A model generated the notes under the pieces. That model worked only from the letters and a program-made list of their open reading frames with translations. It was not told where the DNA came from and ran no database searches. This document shows, piece by piece, positions 17,821-26,144 of a stretch of DNA of 64,000 nt. How positions within the stretch are numbered: position 1 is the first letter of the stretch; each line of letters opens with the position of its first letter. The stretch spans positions 3,100,001-3,164,000 of the forward strand of contig NZ_JACHMY010000001.1 in assembly GCF_014205135.1 (NCBI RefSeq), read 5' to 3'. Source of the DNA: Kribbella italica (GTDB lineage Bacteria; Actinomycetota; Actinomycetes; Propionibacteriales; Kribbellaceae). A program made the translations under genes and the position numbers.

Positions 17821-18836
17821 GAGTCCTGCTGACCGGCGGCGCCGGCTTCATCGGGCAGCACGTCCGCACCCAGTTGCTTGCCGAGGGCCACAACCCGGTC
17901 GTCTTCGACTCACTCCGCCCCGACGTCCACATCACCCCACCCGCGATCGACCTGACCGTCGGCGACATCCGCGACCCCGACGCCGTCGCCGCCGCCCTCG
18001 AAGGCGTCGACGTAGTGATCCACCTGGCCGCGAAGGTCGGCCTCGGCGTGGACCTCGACGACATCGACGACTACGTCTCGAGCAACAGCCTCGGCACCGC
18101 CGTACTGCTCAAGCAGCTCGCCCACAGCAAGGTCCGCAACCTCGTCTACGCCAGCTCCATGGTCGTGTACGGCGAAGGCCGCTACGAGTGCGACCGCCAC
18201 GGCCTGGTCGCCCCCGGCCCCCGCCGTACCGAGGACCTGGACGCCGGCCGCTTCGAACCGCCCTGCCCGATCTGCGGCGAGCAGTTGCGCCCCGGCCTGG
18301 TCGACGAGACCGCACCGGCCGACCCGCGCAACACCTACGCCACCACCAAGCTGAACGGCGAGCACCTCGCGTCCACCTGGGCCCGGGAGACCGGCGGCCG
18401 CGTAGCCGCGCTGCGCTTCCACAACGTCTACGGCCCCGGCATGCCCCGCAACACCCCGTACGCCGGAGTCGCGTCGCTCTTCCGCTCGGCACTCGCCCGC
18501 GGCGAGGCCCCGCGGGTCTACGAGGACGGCGGGCAGCGGCGCGACTTCATCCACGTCCACGACATCGCCACCGCGGTCACCACGGCTGCCACCACCGTGC
18601 AGGACGCGCCCGCCTTCACGGCGTACAACGTCGGCAGCGGCACGGTCCACACGATCGCGGACCTGGCCACCGAGCTGGCCACGGCCCTCAACGGGCCGAA
18701 GCCCGTCGTCACCGGGCAGTACCGCCTCGGCGACGTCCGGCACATCACGGCCAGCTCACAGCGTCTGCGCGACACCCTCGGCTGGAAGCCGACCTACGAC
18801 CTCGCCACCGGCATCGCGGACCTCGTCACCCGCTGA
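17817..18836 (+). CDS. NAD-dependent sugar-nucleotide epimerase/dehydratase (extended SDR)
   Basis: 339 aa. The Rossmann motif LLTGGAGFIGQHV is at 4-16, followed by VIHLAAKVG, the catalytic YATTKLNGEHL (YxxxK, after a serine in VYASSMVVYGE) and the substrate region LRFHNVYGPGMP. An insert at about 120-160 carries CDRHG and PPCPICGE, resembling actinobacterial dTDP-L-rhamnose 4-epimerase-like proteins. The true substrate is not known. The start overlaps the mtnP stop (ATGA). The gene leads into a cluster of glycosyltransferases and a two-component system, suggesting activated-sugar supply. The 3' end overlaps the convergent kinase by 11 bp. Confidence 0.88.
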   Translation: MRVLLTGGAGFIGQHVRTQLLAEGHNPVVFDSLRPDVHITPPAIDLTVGDIRDPDAVAAALEGVDVVIHLAAKVGLGVDLDDIDDYVSSNSLGTAVLLKQLAHSKVRNLVYASSMVVYGEGRYECDRHGLVAPGPRRTEDLDAGRFEPPCPICGEQLRPGLVDETAPADPRNTYATTKLNGEHLASTWARETGGRVAALRFHNVYGPGMPRNTPYAGVASLFRSALARGEAPRVYEDGGQRRDFIHVHDIATAVTTAATTVQDAPAFTAYNVGSGTVHTIADLATELATALNGPKPVVTGQYRLGDVRHITASSQRLRDTLGWKPTYDLATGIADLVTR

Positions 18837-19995
18837 CGGGTGTGTTCACCTGCGGCAGATCGATGCTGAACGCGCACCCACCCGGCACGTTGTTGACCGC
18901 GATCGTGCCTTCGTGCGACTCGACCACTCCCCGTGCGATCGCCAGCCCCAGACCCCCGCCGCTGCTGCCGCTGTCGGCGGAAGTCGTGGCGGGCGTCCGC
19001 TGCTCGTCGCCGCGCCAGCCGATGTCGAACACCCGCTCCAGGTCGTCGGTCGGGATGCCGCCGCAGCCGTCGGTCACAGCCAGCCGCACCCGGCCGTCGG
19101 CCTCGCGGTCGACCGCCACCTTCACCGTGCCGCCCGGAGCTGTGTGGCGGATCGCATTGCCCACCAGGTTCGTCACGGCCCGCGTGAGCTCGTCCGCGTC
19201 GCCGTGAACAGCCAGGCGGTCTTCGTCGGCCGGTGCGGTCACGGCCACGGTCACGCCCTTGGCACGAGCGTGCTCGGAGGTCTCCCCCGCCACGTCGTCG
19301 GCCAGCTCGCGCAGGCTGACCGCCGACCGGCGCCGCGGCGGCGGAGCGGCCGACAGCCGGGACAGCTCGAACAGGTCGTCCACCAGCCCGGTCATCCGGT
19401 CCACGGTGGTCCGCATCTGCCGTAGCGCACCGGGCGCGTCCTCGATGACGCCGTCCTCCAGCCCCTCCGACAGCGCACGCAGCCCAGCAAGCGGCGTACG
19501 GAGGTCGTGCGACATGAACGCGACCAGCTCCCGCCGGCTGGACTCCAGCGCACGCTCTCGCTCGCGGGAGGCCGCCAGGCGAGACCTGGTCGACTCCAGC
19601 TCGTCAGTCAGGTCAGCCAGCTCAGCAGGCACGTTGCCGTTGGTCGCCACGCCCACTGACTCGTACGACGTACCGAGGTCCCGCAGGCGGCGTCCGACGT
19701 CCCGTGACCCTGCGCTGATCCAGTGCGCGAGCACCACCGACATCGCCAGCCCGAGCAGCCCGGAGAACGCCAGCGTCCACAGCACCACCAGCGAGTCGTG
19801 CGCGGAGATGAACATCGCCCGCACGCTCTGCCCGACCGCTGCCAGCGCGGCCGCCAGCGGAGCCAGGGCCACCACGATGATCGTGACCCGCAACGAGCGC
19901 CGTCTGAACTGCCACAGCACCGCCGCGCCGATCGCGCCGACGACCAGGGTCCACAGCGCCGTCAGCGCGAGGATCGTGACCTGGTCGCGGTTCAT
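18826..19995 (-). CDS. Sensor histidine kinase with three N-terminal membrane helices
   Basis: 389 aa. Membrane helices lie at about 6-30, 37-58 and 69-93 with almost no extracytoplasmic loop, so it may sense a membrane-located signal. A HAMP-like linker and coiled coil (about 95-150) lead to the HisKA box LVAFMSHDLRTPLAGL (histidine near 162). The ATPase domain has NLVGNAIRHT, VTDGCGGIP and GGGLGLAIARGVVESHEG. It is downstream of its regulator gene, with start and stop overlapping as ATGA (19992-19995 shared with the regulator's stop). It is embedded in the glycan-type cluster. Confidence 0.92.
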   Translation of the reverse strand: MNRDQVTILALTALWTLVVGAIGAAVLWQFRRRSLRVTIIVVALAPLAAALAAVGQSVRAMFISAHDSLVVLWTLAFSGLLGLAMSVVLAHWISAGSRDVGRRLRDLGTSYESVGVATNGNVPAELADLTDELESTRSRLAASRERERALESSRRELVAFMSHDLRTPLAGLRALSEGLEDGVIEDAPGALRQMRTTVDRMTGLVDDLFELSRLSAAPPPRRRSAVSLRELADDVAGETSEHARAKGVTVAVTAPADEDRLAVHGDADELTRAVTNLVGNAIRHTAPGGTVKVAVDREADGRVRLAVTDGCGGIPTDDLERVFDIGWRGDEQRTPATTSADSGSSGGGLGLAIARGVVESHEGTIAVNNVPGGCAFSIDLPQVNTPVSG

Positions 19996-20690
19996 TGCGC
20001 GTCACCCGCGAAGCGATAGCCGGTCCGCGGCACGGTCAGCACCAGCTTGGGGTCGGACGGGTCGGCCTCGATCTTCTCCCGCAGCCGGCGGATGTGCACG
20101 GTGACCGTCGACGAGTCGCCGAAGTCCCAGCCCCACACGCGCCGCAGCAGCTCCGCCTTCGTGTACGCCTTGCCGGGATGCGCGACCAGGAACGCCAGCA
20201 GGTCGAACTCGCGGTGCGTCAGCGACAGCTCGCCGCCGTCCAGCGTCGCCGTCCGGGCCGCCGTGTCGACGATGATCGGTCCGGAGTGCAGCTTGGTCGG
20301 CGTCAGGTCCAGACCGGCCAGCCGCTCCTCGCGCCGCAGCATGGCCTGCACCCGCAGCGTCAGCTCCCGCGGGCTGAACGGCTTGACCACGTAGTCGTCA
20401 GCGCCGAACTCCAGCCCGACCAGGCGGTCCTCCTCCTCGCCGCGCGCCGACAGCATGATCACCGCCGCGCCGTCGTCGGCAGCGCGCAGCCGGCGCAGCA
20501 CCTCCAGGCCGGACAGCCCGGGCAGCATCACGTCCAGTACGACGACCGACGGCTTCCACTGCTGCCAGACCTCCACCGCCTTCACACCGTCCGCGACCAC
20601 GCGGGCGTCGTACCCGGCCTTGGTCAGGTACGCCGAAACGACATTCGACACGGTCGGGTCGTCGTCCACCACGAGCACACGAGTAGCCAC
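19992..20690 (-). CDS. OmpR-family response regulator
   Basis: 232 aa with a GTG start at 20690. The receiver has acidic residues VVDDDPT, phospho-acceptor VVVLDVMLPG (about 53), IMLSARGEEEDRLVGLEFGADDYVVKPFSPREL, and the C-terminal winged helix has LTHREFDLLAFLVAHP and VTVHIRRLREKIEADP. Transcription is divergent from the GT2 gene at 20802, so the 111-bp gap may hold its target site. It pairs with the kinase at 18826-19995, whose ORF overlaps its stop by 4 bp. Confidence 0.94.
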   Translation of the reverse strand: MATRVLVVDDDPTVSNVVSAYLTKAGYDARVVADGVKAVEVWQQWKPSVVVLDVMLPGLSGLEVLRRLRAADDGAAVIMLSARGEEEDRLVGLEFGADDYVVKPFSPRELTLRVQAMLRREERLAGLDLTPTKLHSGPIIVDTAARTATLDGGELSLTHREFDLLAFLVAHPGKAYTKAELLRRVWGWDFGDSSTVTVHIRRLREKIEADPSDPKLVLTVPRTGYRFAGDAQ

Positions 20691-20789
20691 GGTCAGAGCC
20701 TAGGTCGTCGGCCGCACCGGCCCGACCGCGGGAACCGTCCGTAAGCGACCTGTAGCCACCAGATCCGCCGCAAGCCGCCCAAATCTCCC

Positions 20790-20795
20790 TACGGT
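20790..20795 (+). promoter_or_regulatory. -10 element of leaderless GT2 transcript
   Basis: TACGGT is followed after 6 nt by the GTG start at 20802, with no Shine-Dalgarno. Confidence 0.45.
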
Positions 20796-20801
20796 CGAGA
20801 G

Positions 20802-21461
20802 GTGTCTGTTGCCGAGGTCGACCTGATCCTGCCGTGTCTCAACGAGGCCGCTGCGCTCCCCTGGGTGCTGGGGCGGCTGCCGGACGGCGTACGGGCTGTT
20901 GTCGTGGACAACGGTTCCACCGACGGCTCGGCGGAGATCGCCGCGGAGCTGGGAGCCACCGTGGTGTCGTGCACGACCCGCGGGTACGGCGCGGCCTGCC
21001 ACACCGGTCTGGAGGCCGCTACTGCCGAGGTGGTCGCGTTCCTGGACGCCGACGCGTCGCTGGACCCCCGCCAGCTGGTTCGGGTCACCGCACCAGTTCT
21101 GTCCGGCCGGATCGACCTGATGGTCGGGCGGCGACGGCCTGTCGGCCGCAGTGTCTGGCCGTGGCACCTGCGGCTGGCCAACGCCGAGCTGTCCCGCCGC
21201 ATCCGCCGCCGGACCGGCGTACAGCTGCATGATCTCGGTCCGATGCGCGCTGCCCGGCGTGAGGCCCTGCTGGGGCTGCAGCTGGTCGACCGGCGCTCCG
21301 GCTATCCGCTGGAGACGGTGGTGAAGGCTGCCGACGCCGGCTGGCGCATCGCCGAGGTCGACGTGGACTACCTGCCCCGCTCCGGACGCTCCAAGGTCAC
21401 CGGTACGCCGCTCGGCGCGGCCCGTGCGGTGATGGACATGTCGAAGGTGCTGGCCCGGTGA
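20802..21461 (+). CDS. Family 2 glycosyltransferase
   Basis: 219 aa, a bare GT-A catalytic domain without membrane helices. Nucleotide-binding LILPCLNEAAALPWVLGRLP and VVVDNGSTDGSAEIA are followed by RGYGAACHTGLEAA and the metal-binding VVAFLDADASLDP. The C-terminal LGPMRAARREALLGL and GYPLETVVKAADAGWRIAEV match dolichyl-phosphate-mannose-synthase-like GT2 enzymes. The acceptor is unknown. It is the first gene of a tightly coupled trio: its TGA overlaps the GTG of the next gene (GTGA, 21458-21461). A leaderless promoter is predicted. Confidence 0.9.
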   Translation: MSVAEVDLILPCLNEAAALPWVLGRLPDGVRAVVVDNGSTDGSAEIAAELGATVVSCTTRGYGAACHTGLEAATAEVVAFLDADASLDPRQLVRVTAPVLSGRIDLMVGRRRPVGRSVWPWHLRLANAELSRRIRRRTGVQLHDLGPMRAARREALLGLQLVDRRSGYPLETVVKAADAGWRIAEVDVDYLPRSGRSKVTGTPLGAARAVMDMSKVLAR

Positions 21462-22699
21462 CCACGCTGATCGTCATCGCCAAGGAGCCGCGGCCCGGCA
21501 AGGTGAAGACCCGGCTGCAGTCCGAGTTCACCCCGAAGGAGGCTGCCGCGCTCGCCAGGGCCTCGCTCTCCGACACCCTGGCCGCCGTCAGCGCCACACC
21601 GGCGCAGCGGTACGTCGTCGCGCTCGACGGCGAGACCGGTCCCTGGCTGCCCGACCACTACGCCGTCGTCACCCAACGCGGCAACGGGCTCGACGAGCGC
21701 CTGGCCGGTGCCTTCGAGGACGCGTACGACGGGTCGCCGATGCTCCTGGTCGGCATGGACACCCCGCAGCTGACTCCGGCGCTGCTGGGCGCGGACTGGG
21801 ACGGCCACGACGCCGTACTCGGGCTGACCGAGGACGGCGGCTACTGGTGTCTCGGACTGCGTGCACCTGACCGGTGGGCGCTGGTCGGCGTACCGATGTC
21901 GACCGACCACACCGGACGGGACCAGCTGATCCGCCTGCAGGCACTGGGCTACAAGGTGAAGCTGCTGCCGACCTTGCGCGACATGGACACCCCGGTGGAC
22001 GCTGCGGTCATCGCAGCGGCGTACCCGGAGCTGCGAGTCTCGCGGCTGCACCGGCGGCTGCAGACATCGGCTCACCCAACCCTGCTGTTCGAGCGGGCGC
22101 TGGACGGCGTGGAGGTCGTCGCTACCGGCACCGACGGGCGGATGGTCCCGTCGCTGAGCGAGGTGGACCGCTGGACTGCTCCGGCCGACGAGGCGGACCG
22201 GCTGGCGCTGAGCCGCTGCGAAGGCCCGGTGTTGGACATCGGCTGCGGCCCGGGCCGGATCGTGACAGCCCTTGCCGAGCAGGGCATCGCGGCACTCGGT
22301 GTGGACATCTCCGAACAGGCCGTCCGGCTGACGACGAAGCGTGGAGCCCCCGCCCTGCTTCGGCCGGTAGAGGCCGCTCTGCCCGGCGAAGGGCGGTGGG
22401 GCAGCGTGCTGCTGATGGACGGCAACATCGGCATCGGCGGCCGTCCCGAGTCGCTGCTCCGCCGCTGCGCCGAACTGATCCGCCCCGACGGCATCGTCCT
22501 GGTCGAGGTCGATCCGGACGACGACCTCGACGACACCCACCCGATCGTCCTCCGCACGACCACGGGCCGCCGGTCCCATCCGCTGCCCTGGGCCCGTCTC
22601 GGCACCCGGGCCGTCCTGCGCCACGCCTACGCCGCAGGCCTGCACCCGACCGAGGACTGGCGCACGAACCACCGCGCGTTCCTCACCTTCCGCCGATGA
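21458..22699 (+). CDS. DUF2064 (TIGR04282-type) glycosyltransferase fused to a SAM-dependent methyltransferase
   Basis: 413 aa. The N-terminal half (about 1-195) is a DUF2064 GT-A-like domain: LIVIAKEPRPGKVKTRL, then MLLVGMDTPQLTPALLG and LTEDGGYWCLGL. The C-terminal half (about 230-413) is a class I methyltransferase with motif I VLDIGCGPGRIVTALAE and ALGVDISEQAV. TIGR04282 proteins are linked to arsenosugar synthesis in some bacteria, but nothing here indicates arsenic, and in this context a glycan or lipid role is more likely. The fusion, between two 4-bp gene overlaps, suggests consecutive steps on one substrate. Confidence 0.85.
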   Translation: MTTLIVIAKEPRPGKVKTRLQSEFTPKEAAALARASLSDTLAAVSATPAQRYVVALDGETGPWLPDHYAVVTQRGNGLDERLAGAFEDAYDGSPMLLVGMDTPQLTPALLGADWDGHDAVLGLTEDGGYWCLGLRAPDRWALVGVPMSTDHTGRDQLIRLQALGYKVKLLPTLRDMDTPVDAAVIAAAYPELRVSRLHRRLQTSAHPTLLFERALDGVEVVATGTDGRMVPSLSEVDRWTAPADEADRLALSRCEGPVLDIGCGPGRIVTALAEQGIAALGVDISEQAVRLTTKRGAPALLRPVEAALPGEGRWGSVLLMDGNIGIGGRPESLLRRCAELIRPDGIVLVEVDPDDDLDDTHPIVLRTTTGRRSHPLPWARLGTRAVLRHAYAAGLHPTEDWRTNHRAFLTFRR

Positions 22700-24042
22700 G
22701 GCTGCTCCTGGCCGCGGTCGCCTGCTGCACAGCGGTCATCGTCACCGCCGCGCACGACTGGCACCCCAACCTCTTCCTCATCGGCACCACCGTGCTCCTC
22801 CTCGTACTCCTCAGGTACGCCCGCACCAAGTCCGTCCTCCTGCTGGTAGCCGGCGCCGCTCTCTGCCAACTGCCCGGTCTCACCCACGCCCCCATCACCA
22901 GCACCGACGCCTACCGCTACGTCTGGGACGGCCGGGTCCAGCTCTCCGGCTCCTCGCCGTACTCGCATGTCCCCCTGGACGACGCCCTGGCCGAACTCCG
23001 CGACCCCATCCTCTTCCCCGGCCTCACACCGCAGGACCGCAGCGGCGTCACTGGTCCACCGACGGCCAATGCACCGCTCGAGGACGACCCGCGCACCAGG
23101 ATCAACCGCCCCCAAGTGCCGACCATCTACCCACCCGTCGCGCAGGCGTACTTCACTCTCGTCGCTCTGGTCACTCCCTGGTCAGCGGGCACCCTCGGAC
23201 TCCAACTGGCCGCGGCAGCGATCGCCGTCGCCCTCACCTGGTTACTCGCCGTAGAACTCCGCCGGCGCGGGCGTGATCCACGCTGGGCGGCGCTGTGGGG
23301 TTGGTCACCAATCGTCGCGCTGGAGGCCGGCAGCGCGGCCCACATCGACGTGCTCGCGGCGCTGCTCGTCATCGTGGCGCTCACCCGCCGTCGCGCCTGG
23401 CTGGTGGGCCTGTTCCTCGGCGCGGCCGGCGCCGTCAAGCTGCTCCCGCTGCTCCTGCTGCCCGCGATCCCCCGGCTCCGGCCGAAATTCGTTGCCGTCA
23501 GCACCTTTCTCGCGAGCTACCTCCCGCATCTGGCCGTCGCCGGCACGCTGGTCGTCGGCTTCCTGCCGGGCTACCTGAACCAGGAGGGCTTCTCCGACGG
23601 CAGCTCGCGATTCGCGATTCTCGCGCTGGTACTGCCTCCTGAGGCCCGTCAGCTCGTCGCCGGAGTCCTCGCGGTCGGGCTGGCGGTGCTGGCGCTTCGC
23701 CGTCACGGCCGCGAACCGGTGGCCGTCACCTGCTGCTGGCTGTACGGCGCGGCGCTGCTCGTCGCGACCCCGACGTACCCCTGGTACGGCCTGCCGCTGA
23801 TCGCCCTCGCCGTGCTCGCCGGGCGGATCGAATGGGTCGCCGTACCGCTGGCCGCGTACTGGTCCTACGCGAGCTACGGCCACGACCTCCGGCAGGGCCT
23901 GATCCAGCTGGGCGCGCTGGCCGTCGTTGTCATAACGATCACGCTGCGTCACCGTCCGGACGCGGATTCCCGGTTGATTTCTGGCCGCACCGCTCCGACA
24001 CTGATCCGGGCACCCGACGACAATCCAGCCACGGGGCCTTAG
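22696..24042 (+). CDS. Polytopic GT87-like (DUF2029) glycosyltransferase
   Basis: 448 aa with roughly ten to twelve membrane helices. The first extracytoplasmic loop has ITSTDAYRYVWDGRVQLSG with an aspartate typical of GT-C enzymes that use polyprenyl-phosphate sugars. HIDVLAALLVIVAL and KLLPLLLLPAIPR follow the DUF2029 pattern. It would move a sugar from a lipid carrier, possibly one made by the GT2 protein two genes upstream, to an acceptor outside the membrane. That link is inference. The ATG overlaps the preceding TGA. Confidence 0.82.
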   Translation: MRLLLAAVACCTAVIVTAAHDWHPNLFLIGTTVLLLVLLRYARTKSVLLLVAGAALCQLPGLTHAPITSTDAYRYVWDGRVQLSGSSPYSHVPLDDALAELRDPILFPGLTPQDRSGVTGPPTANAPLEDDPRTRINRPQVPTIYPPVAQAYFTLVALVTPWSAGTLGLQLAAAAIAVALTWLLAVELRRRGRDPRWAALWGWSPIVALEAGSAAHIDVLAALLVIVALTRRRAWLVGLFLGAAGAVKLLPLLLLPAIPRLRPKFVAVSTFLASYLPHLAVAGTLVVGFLPGYLNQEGFSDGSSRFAILALVLPPEARQLVAGVLAVGLAVLALRRHGREPVAVTCCWLYGAALLVATPTYPWYGLPLIALAVLAGRIEWVAVPLAAYWSYASYGHDLRQGLIQLGALAVVVITITLRHRPDADSRLISGRTAPTLIRAPDDNPATGP

Positions 24043-24067
24043 TCGGCCCTCCTGAAAGGCAGCCAGC

Positions 24068-24922
24068 GTGACCGTGCGTATCGCTCTCGCGACCTCCGCC
24101 GAGCACCCGGACCTGCACGAGCACGACCTCCCGCTCGTCACCGCGCTCCGCACCGCCGGGCTCGAGCCCGTTGCCGAGCTGTGGACCGACCCGTCGGTCG
24201 ACTGGTCGTCGTACGACGCCGTCCTGCTGCGGTCGGTCTGGGACTACCACACCCGCTACCTCGAGTTCACCGAGTGGCTCGGCCAGCTCGACAAGGCCGG
24301 CGTCCGGGTGCTGAACGACTCGGCACTGGTCCGCTGGAACGCCGACAAGTCCTACCTGCTCGAGCTGCGTGAGCGCGGCGTCGCCATCGTGCCGTCCCAG
24401 GTCGCGGCCGGGGACTGCCTGCGCGAGGTCGTCGGCGGCCTGTCCGGCCGGGAGATCGTCATCAAGCCGACGGTGAGCGCCAGCGCGCTGCACACGGTCC
24501 GCGGCCTGGCCGGCTCCGAGCAGCTCAGCCGCGCGATGGACGACCTGCCGGACGCGGTCTACCTGGTCCAGCCGTTCCAGCCCGAGATCCAGACCGACGG
24601 CGAGTGGTCCCTGATGTACTTCGGCGGCGCCTACTCCCACGCCGTGGTCAAGCGCCCGGTCGCCGGCGACTACCGGGTCCAGCACGAGTTCGGCGGCAGC
24701 GTCGAACTGGCGGACCCCTCGCCCGCCATCCTCTCCGGCGCCATCGCCGCCCTCACCGCCGCCGGCGCCGCCACCGCGCCGTACGCCCGCGTCGACGGCA
24801 TCGTGTCCAACGGCCGCTTCCTCCTGATGGAGCTCGAACTCATCGAGCCCTACCTCTTCCTGCCCGACCACCCGGCCGCGTACCAGCATCTGACACAGAG
24901 CGTTGTAAGTGCACTGAATTAG
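24068..24922 (+). CDS. ATP-grasp domain protein of unknown substrate
   Basis: 284 aa, GTG start at 24068. An N-terminal Rossmann-like preATP domain (VRIALATSAEH, VLLRSVWDYHTRYLEF) leads to the ATP-grasp fold with KSYLLELRERGVAIVPS, EIVIKPTVSASALHTV, VYLVQPFQPEI and a C-terminal ELELIEPYLFL that supplies metal ligands. Such proteins ligate a carboxylate to an amine or thiol. It resembles RimK/glutathione-synthetase-like proteins, and the substrate cannot be told from sequence. It follows the glycan cluster by 25 bp. Confidence 0.8.
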   Translation: MTVRIALATSAEHPDLHEHDLPLVTALRTAGLEPVAELWTDPSVDWSSYDAVLLRSVWDYHTRYLEFTEWLGQLDKAGVRVLNDSALVRWNADKSYLLELRERGVAIVPSQVAAGDCLREVVGGLSGREIVIKPTVSASALHTVRGLAGSEQLSRAMDDLPDAVYLVQPFQPEIQTDGEWSLMYFGGAYSHAVVKRPVAGDYRVQHEFGGSVELADPSPAILSGAIAALTAAGAATAPYARVDGIVSNGRFLLMELELIEPYLFLPDHPAAYQHLTQSVVSALN

Positions 24923-24928
24923 TAGACT
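24923..24928 (+). promoter_or_regulatory. -10 element of leaderless whiB-like transcript
   Basis: TAGACT starts right after the stop of the ATP-grasp gene and ends 7 nt before the ATG at 24936. No Shine-Dalgarno is seen. Confidence 0.5.
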
Positions 24929-24935
24929 TTCGGCC

Positions 24936-25193
24936 ATGAGGCCGGCACTGACGGTGATCGTGGATCCTGCTGACCGGTGGATGAGCCGGGCAGCTTGTAT
25001 CGGGCAGGGGACGTCGTACGACGAGACGGCGAGCAAGTGGGAGCAGAAGGCGGCCCTGCGGCTGTGCCTGTCCGAGTGCCCGGTGCTCGCGGAGTGCCAC
25101 GCGTGGGCGCGGCGGACCAAGTTCACCGGTACCGCCGCCGGCGAACGCTTCCTCGAAGGACGCCGCCGCGGCAAGCCCAACTCCGCCGCCTGA
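24936..25193 (+). CDS. Divergent WhiB-family iron-sulfur regulator
   Basis: 85 aa. Four cysteines with the Wbl spacing (C21, C44, C48, C54; AACIG...LCLSECPVLAEC) should bind a 4Fe-4S cluster. The C-terminal basic tail FLEGRRRGKPNSAA is the usual DNA-contact region. The beta-turn motif GVWGG of canonical WhiB proteins is replaced by TGTAAG, so contact with sigma region 4 or DNA may differ. The ATG at 24936 is predicted to be leaderless. Its target genes are unknown. Confidence 0.85.
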   Translation: MRPALTVIVDPADRWMSRAACIGQGTSYDETASKWEQKAALRLCLSECPVLAECHAWARRTKFTGTAAGERFLEGRRRGKPNSAA

Positions 25194-25204
25194 CGGACAC
25201 ACCC

Positions 25205-25210
25205 TAGGCT
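25205..25210 (+). promoter_or_regulatory. -10 element of leaderless dehydratase transcript
   Basis: TAGGCT is followed after 7 nt by the ATG at 25218, with no Shine-Dalgarno. Confidence 0.5.
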
Positions 25211-25217
25211 CGGCGGC

Positions 25218-26144
25218 ATGCCGACTCTCGAGGACGTACGCCGTGCCGCCGCTCAACTCGCCGGACGGATCCACCGCACCCCGGTCGTCACGTCCACCGC
25301 CCTCGACGAGCTGTTCGGCGCGCCGCTCACGCTGAAGGCCGAACTGTTCCAGAAGACCGGCAGCTTCAAGGTGCGCGGCCTGCTCCACAAGACGTTGCAG
25401 CTGACCGCCGAGGAGCGCGAGCGCGGCGTGATCACGGTGTCCGCGGGCAACGCGGCCGGCGCGCTCGCCTGGGCCGCACGCAACGCCCAGGTGCCCGCGA
25501 CGGTCGTGATGGCGACGACGGCGGTCCAGGCGAAGATCGACGCCGCCCGCGCGTACGGCGCACAGGTGGAGCTCGTCGACGGCGACCTGATCGCGGCGTA
25601 CGAGAGCATCCGCGACGAGCGGAAGCTGACCGGCGTCCACCCGTTCGACGACCTCGACGTGATCACCGGGCACGGCAGCCTCGGCCTCGAACTCCTCGAC
25701 GACGCACCGGGCACCAGGACCGTCCTGGTCCCGGTCGGTGGCGGCGGACTCATCTCCGGCGTCGCGCTCGCGGTCAAACTCGTCGACCCGTCGATCCGCG
25801 TCGTCGGCATCGAGCCCGAGACCGCCGACGTGGTCAGCCGCAGCCTCGCGGCCGGCACACCGCAGAAGCTGCCGACCGCCAAGAGCATCGCCGACGGCCT
25901 GGCCGCGCCGGTCTGCGGCACGCACAACTTCGGCATCATCCAGCAGTACGTCGACGAGGTGGTCCGCGTCAGCGAGGACGCCCTGCTGGACGCCACCCGC
26001 CTGGTCATGTCCCGCACCAAGCTCGCCCTCGAACCCGCCGCGGCGGCACCCTTCGCCGCGCTGCTCGAAGGCAAGCTCCAGCTCACCGGCCCCACCACCA
26101 GCGTCGTCAGCGGCGGGAACCTGGACGTCTCGAAGCTGTACTAA
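25218..26144 (+). CDS. PLP-dependent threonine/serine dehydratase-like enzyme
   Basis: 308 aa, fold-type II PLP enzyme of the IlvA/TdcB/serine racemase group without the C-terminal regulatory ACT domain. The PLP lysine is in ELFQKTGSFKVRG, followed by the asparagine loop VSAGNAAGALAW, the phosphate-binding glycine loop VPVGGGGLISG and a C-terminal SGGNLD. Canonical dehydratases have SxGNHxQG where this protein has SAGNAAGA, so the preferred substrate may differ. The gene is leaderless and overlaps the 3' end of the convergent gene by 4 bp. Confidence 0.86.
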   Translation: MPTLEDVRRAAAQLAGRIHRTPVVTSTALDELFGAPLTLKAELFQKTGSFKVRGLLHKTLQLTAEERERGVITVSAGNAAGALAWAARNAQVPATVVMATTAVQAKIDAARAYGAQVELVDGDLIAAYESIRDERKLTGVHPFDDLDVITGHGSLGLELLDDAPGTRTVLVPVGGGGLISGVALAVKLVDPSIRVVGIEPETADVVSRSLAAGTPQKLPTAKSIADGLAAPVCGTHNFGIIQQYVDEVVRVSEDALLDATRLVMSRTKLALEPAAAAPFAALLEGKLQLTGPTTSVVSGGNLDVSKLY

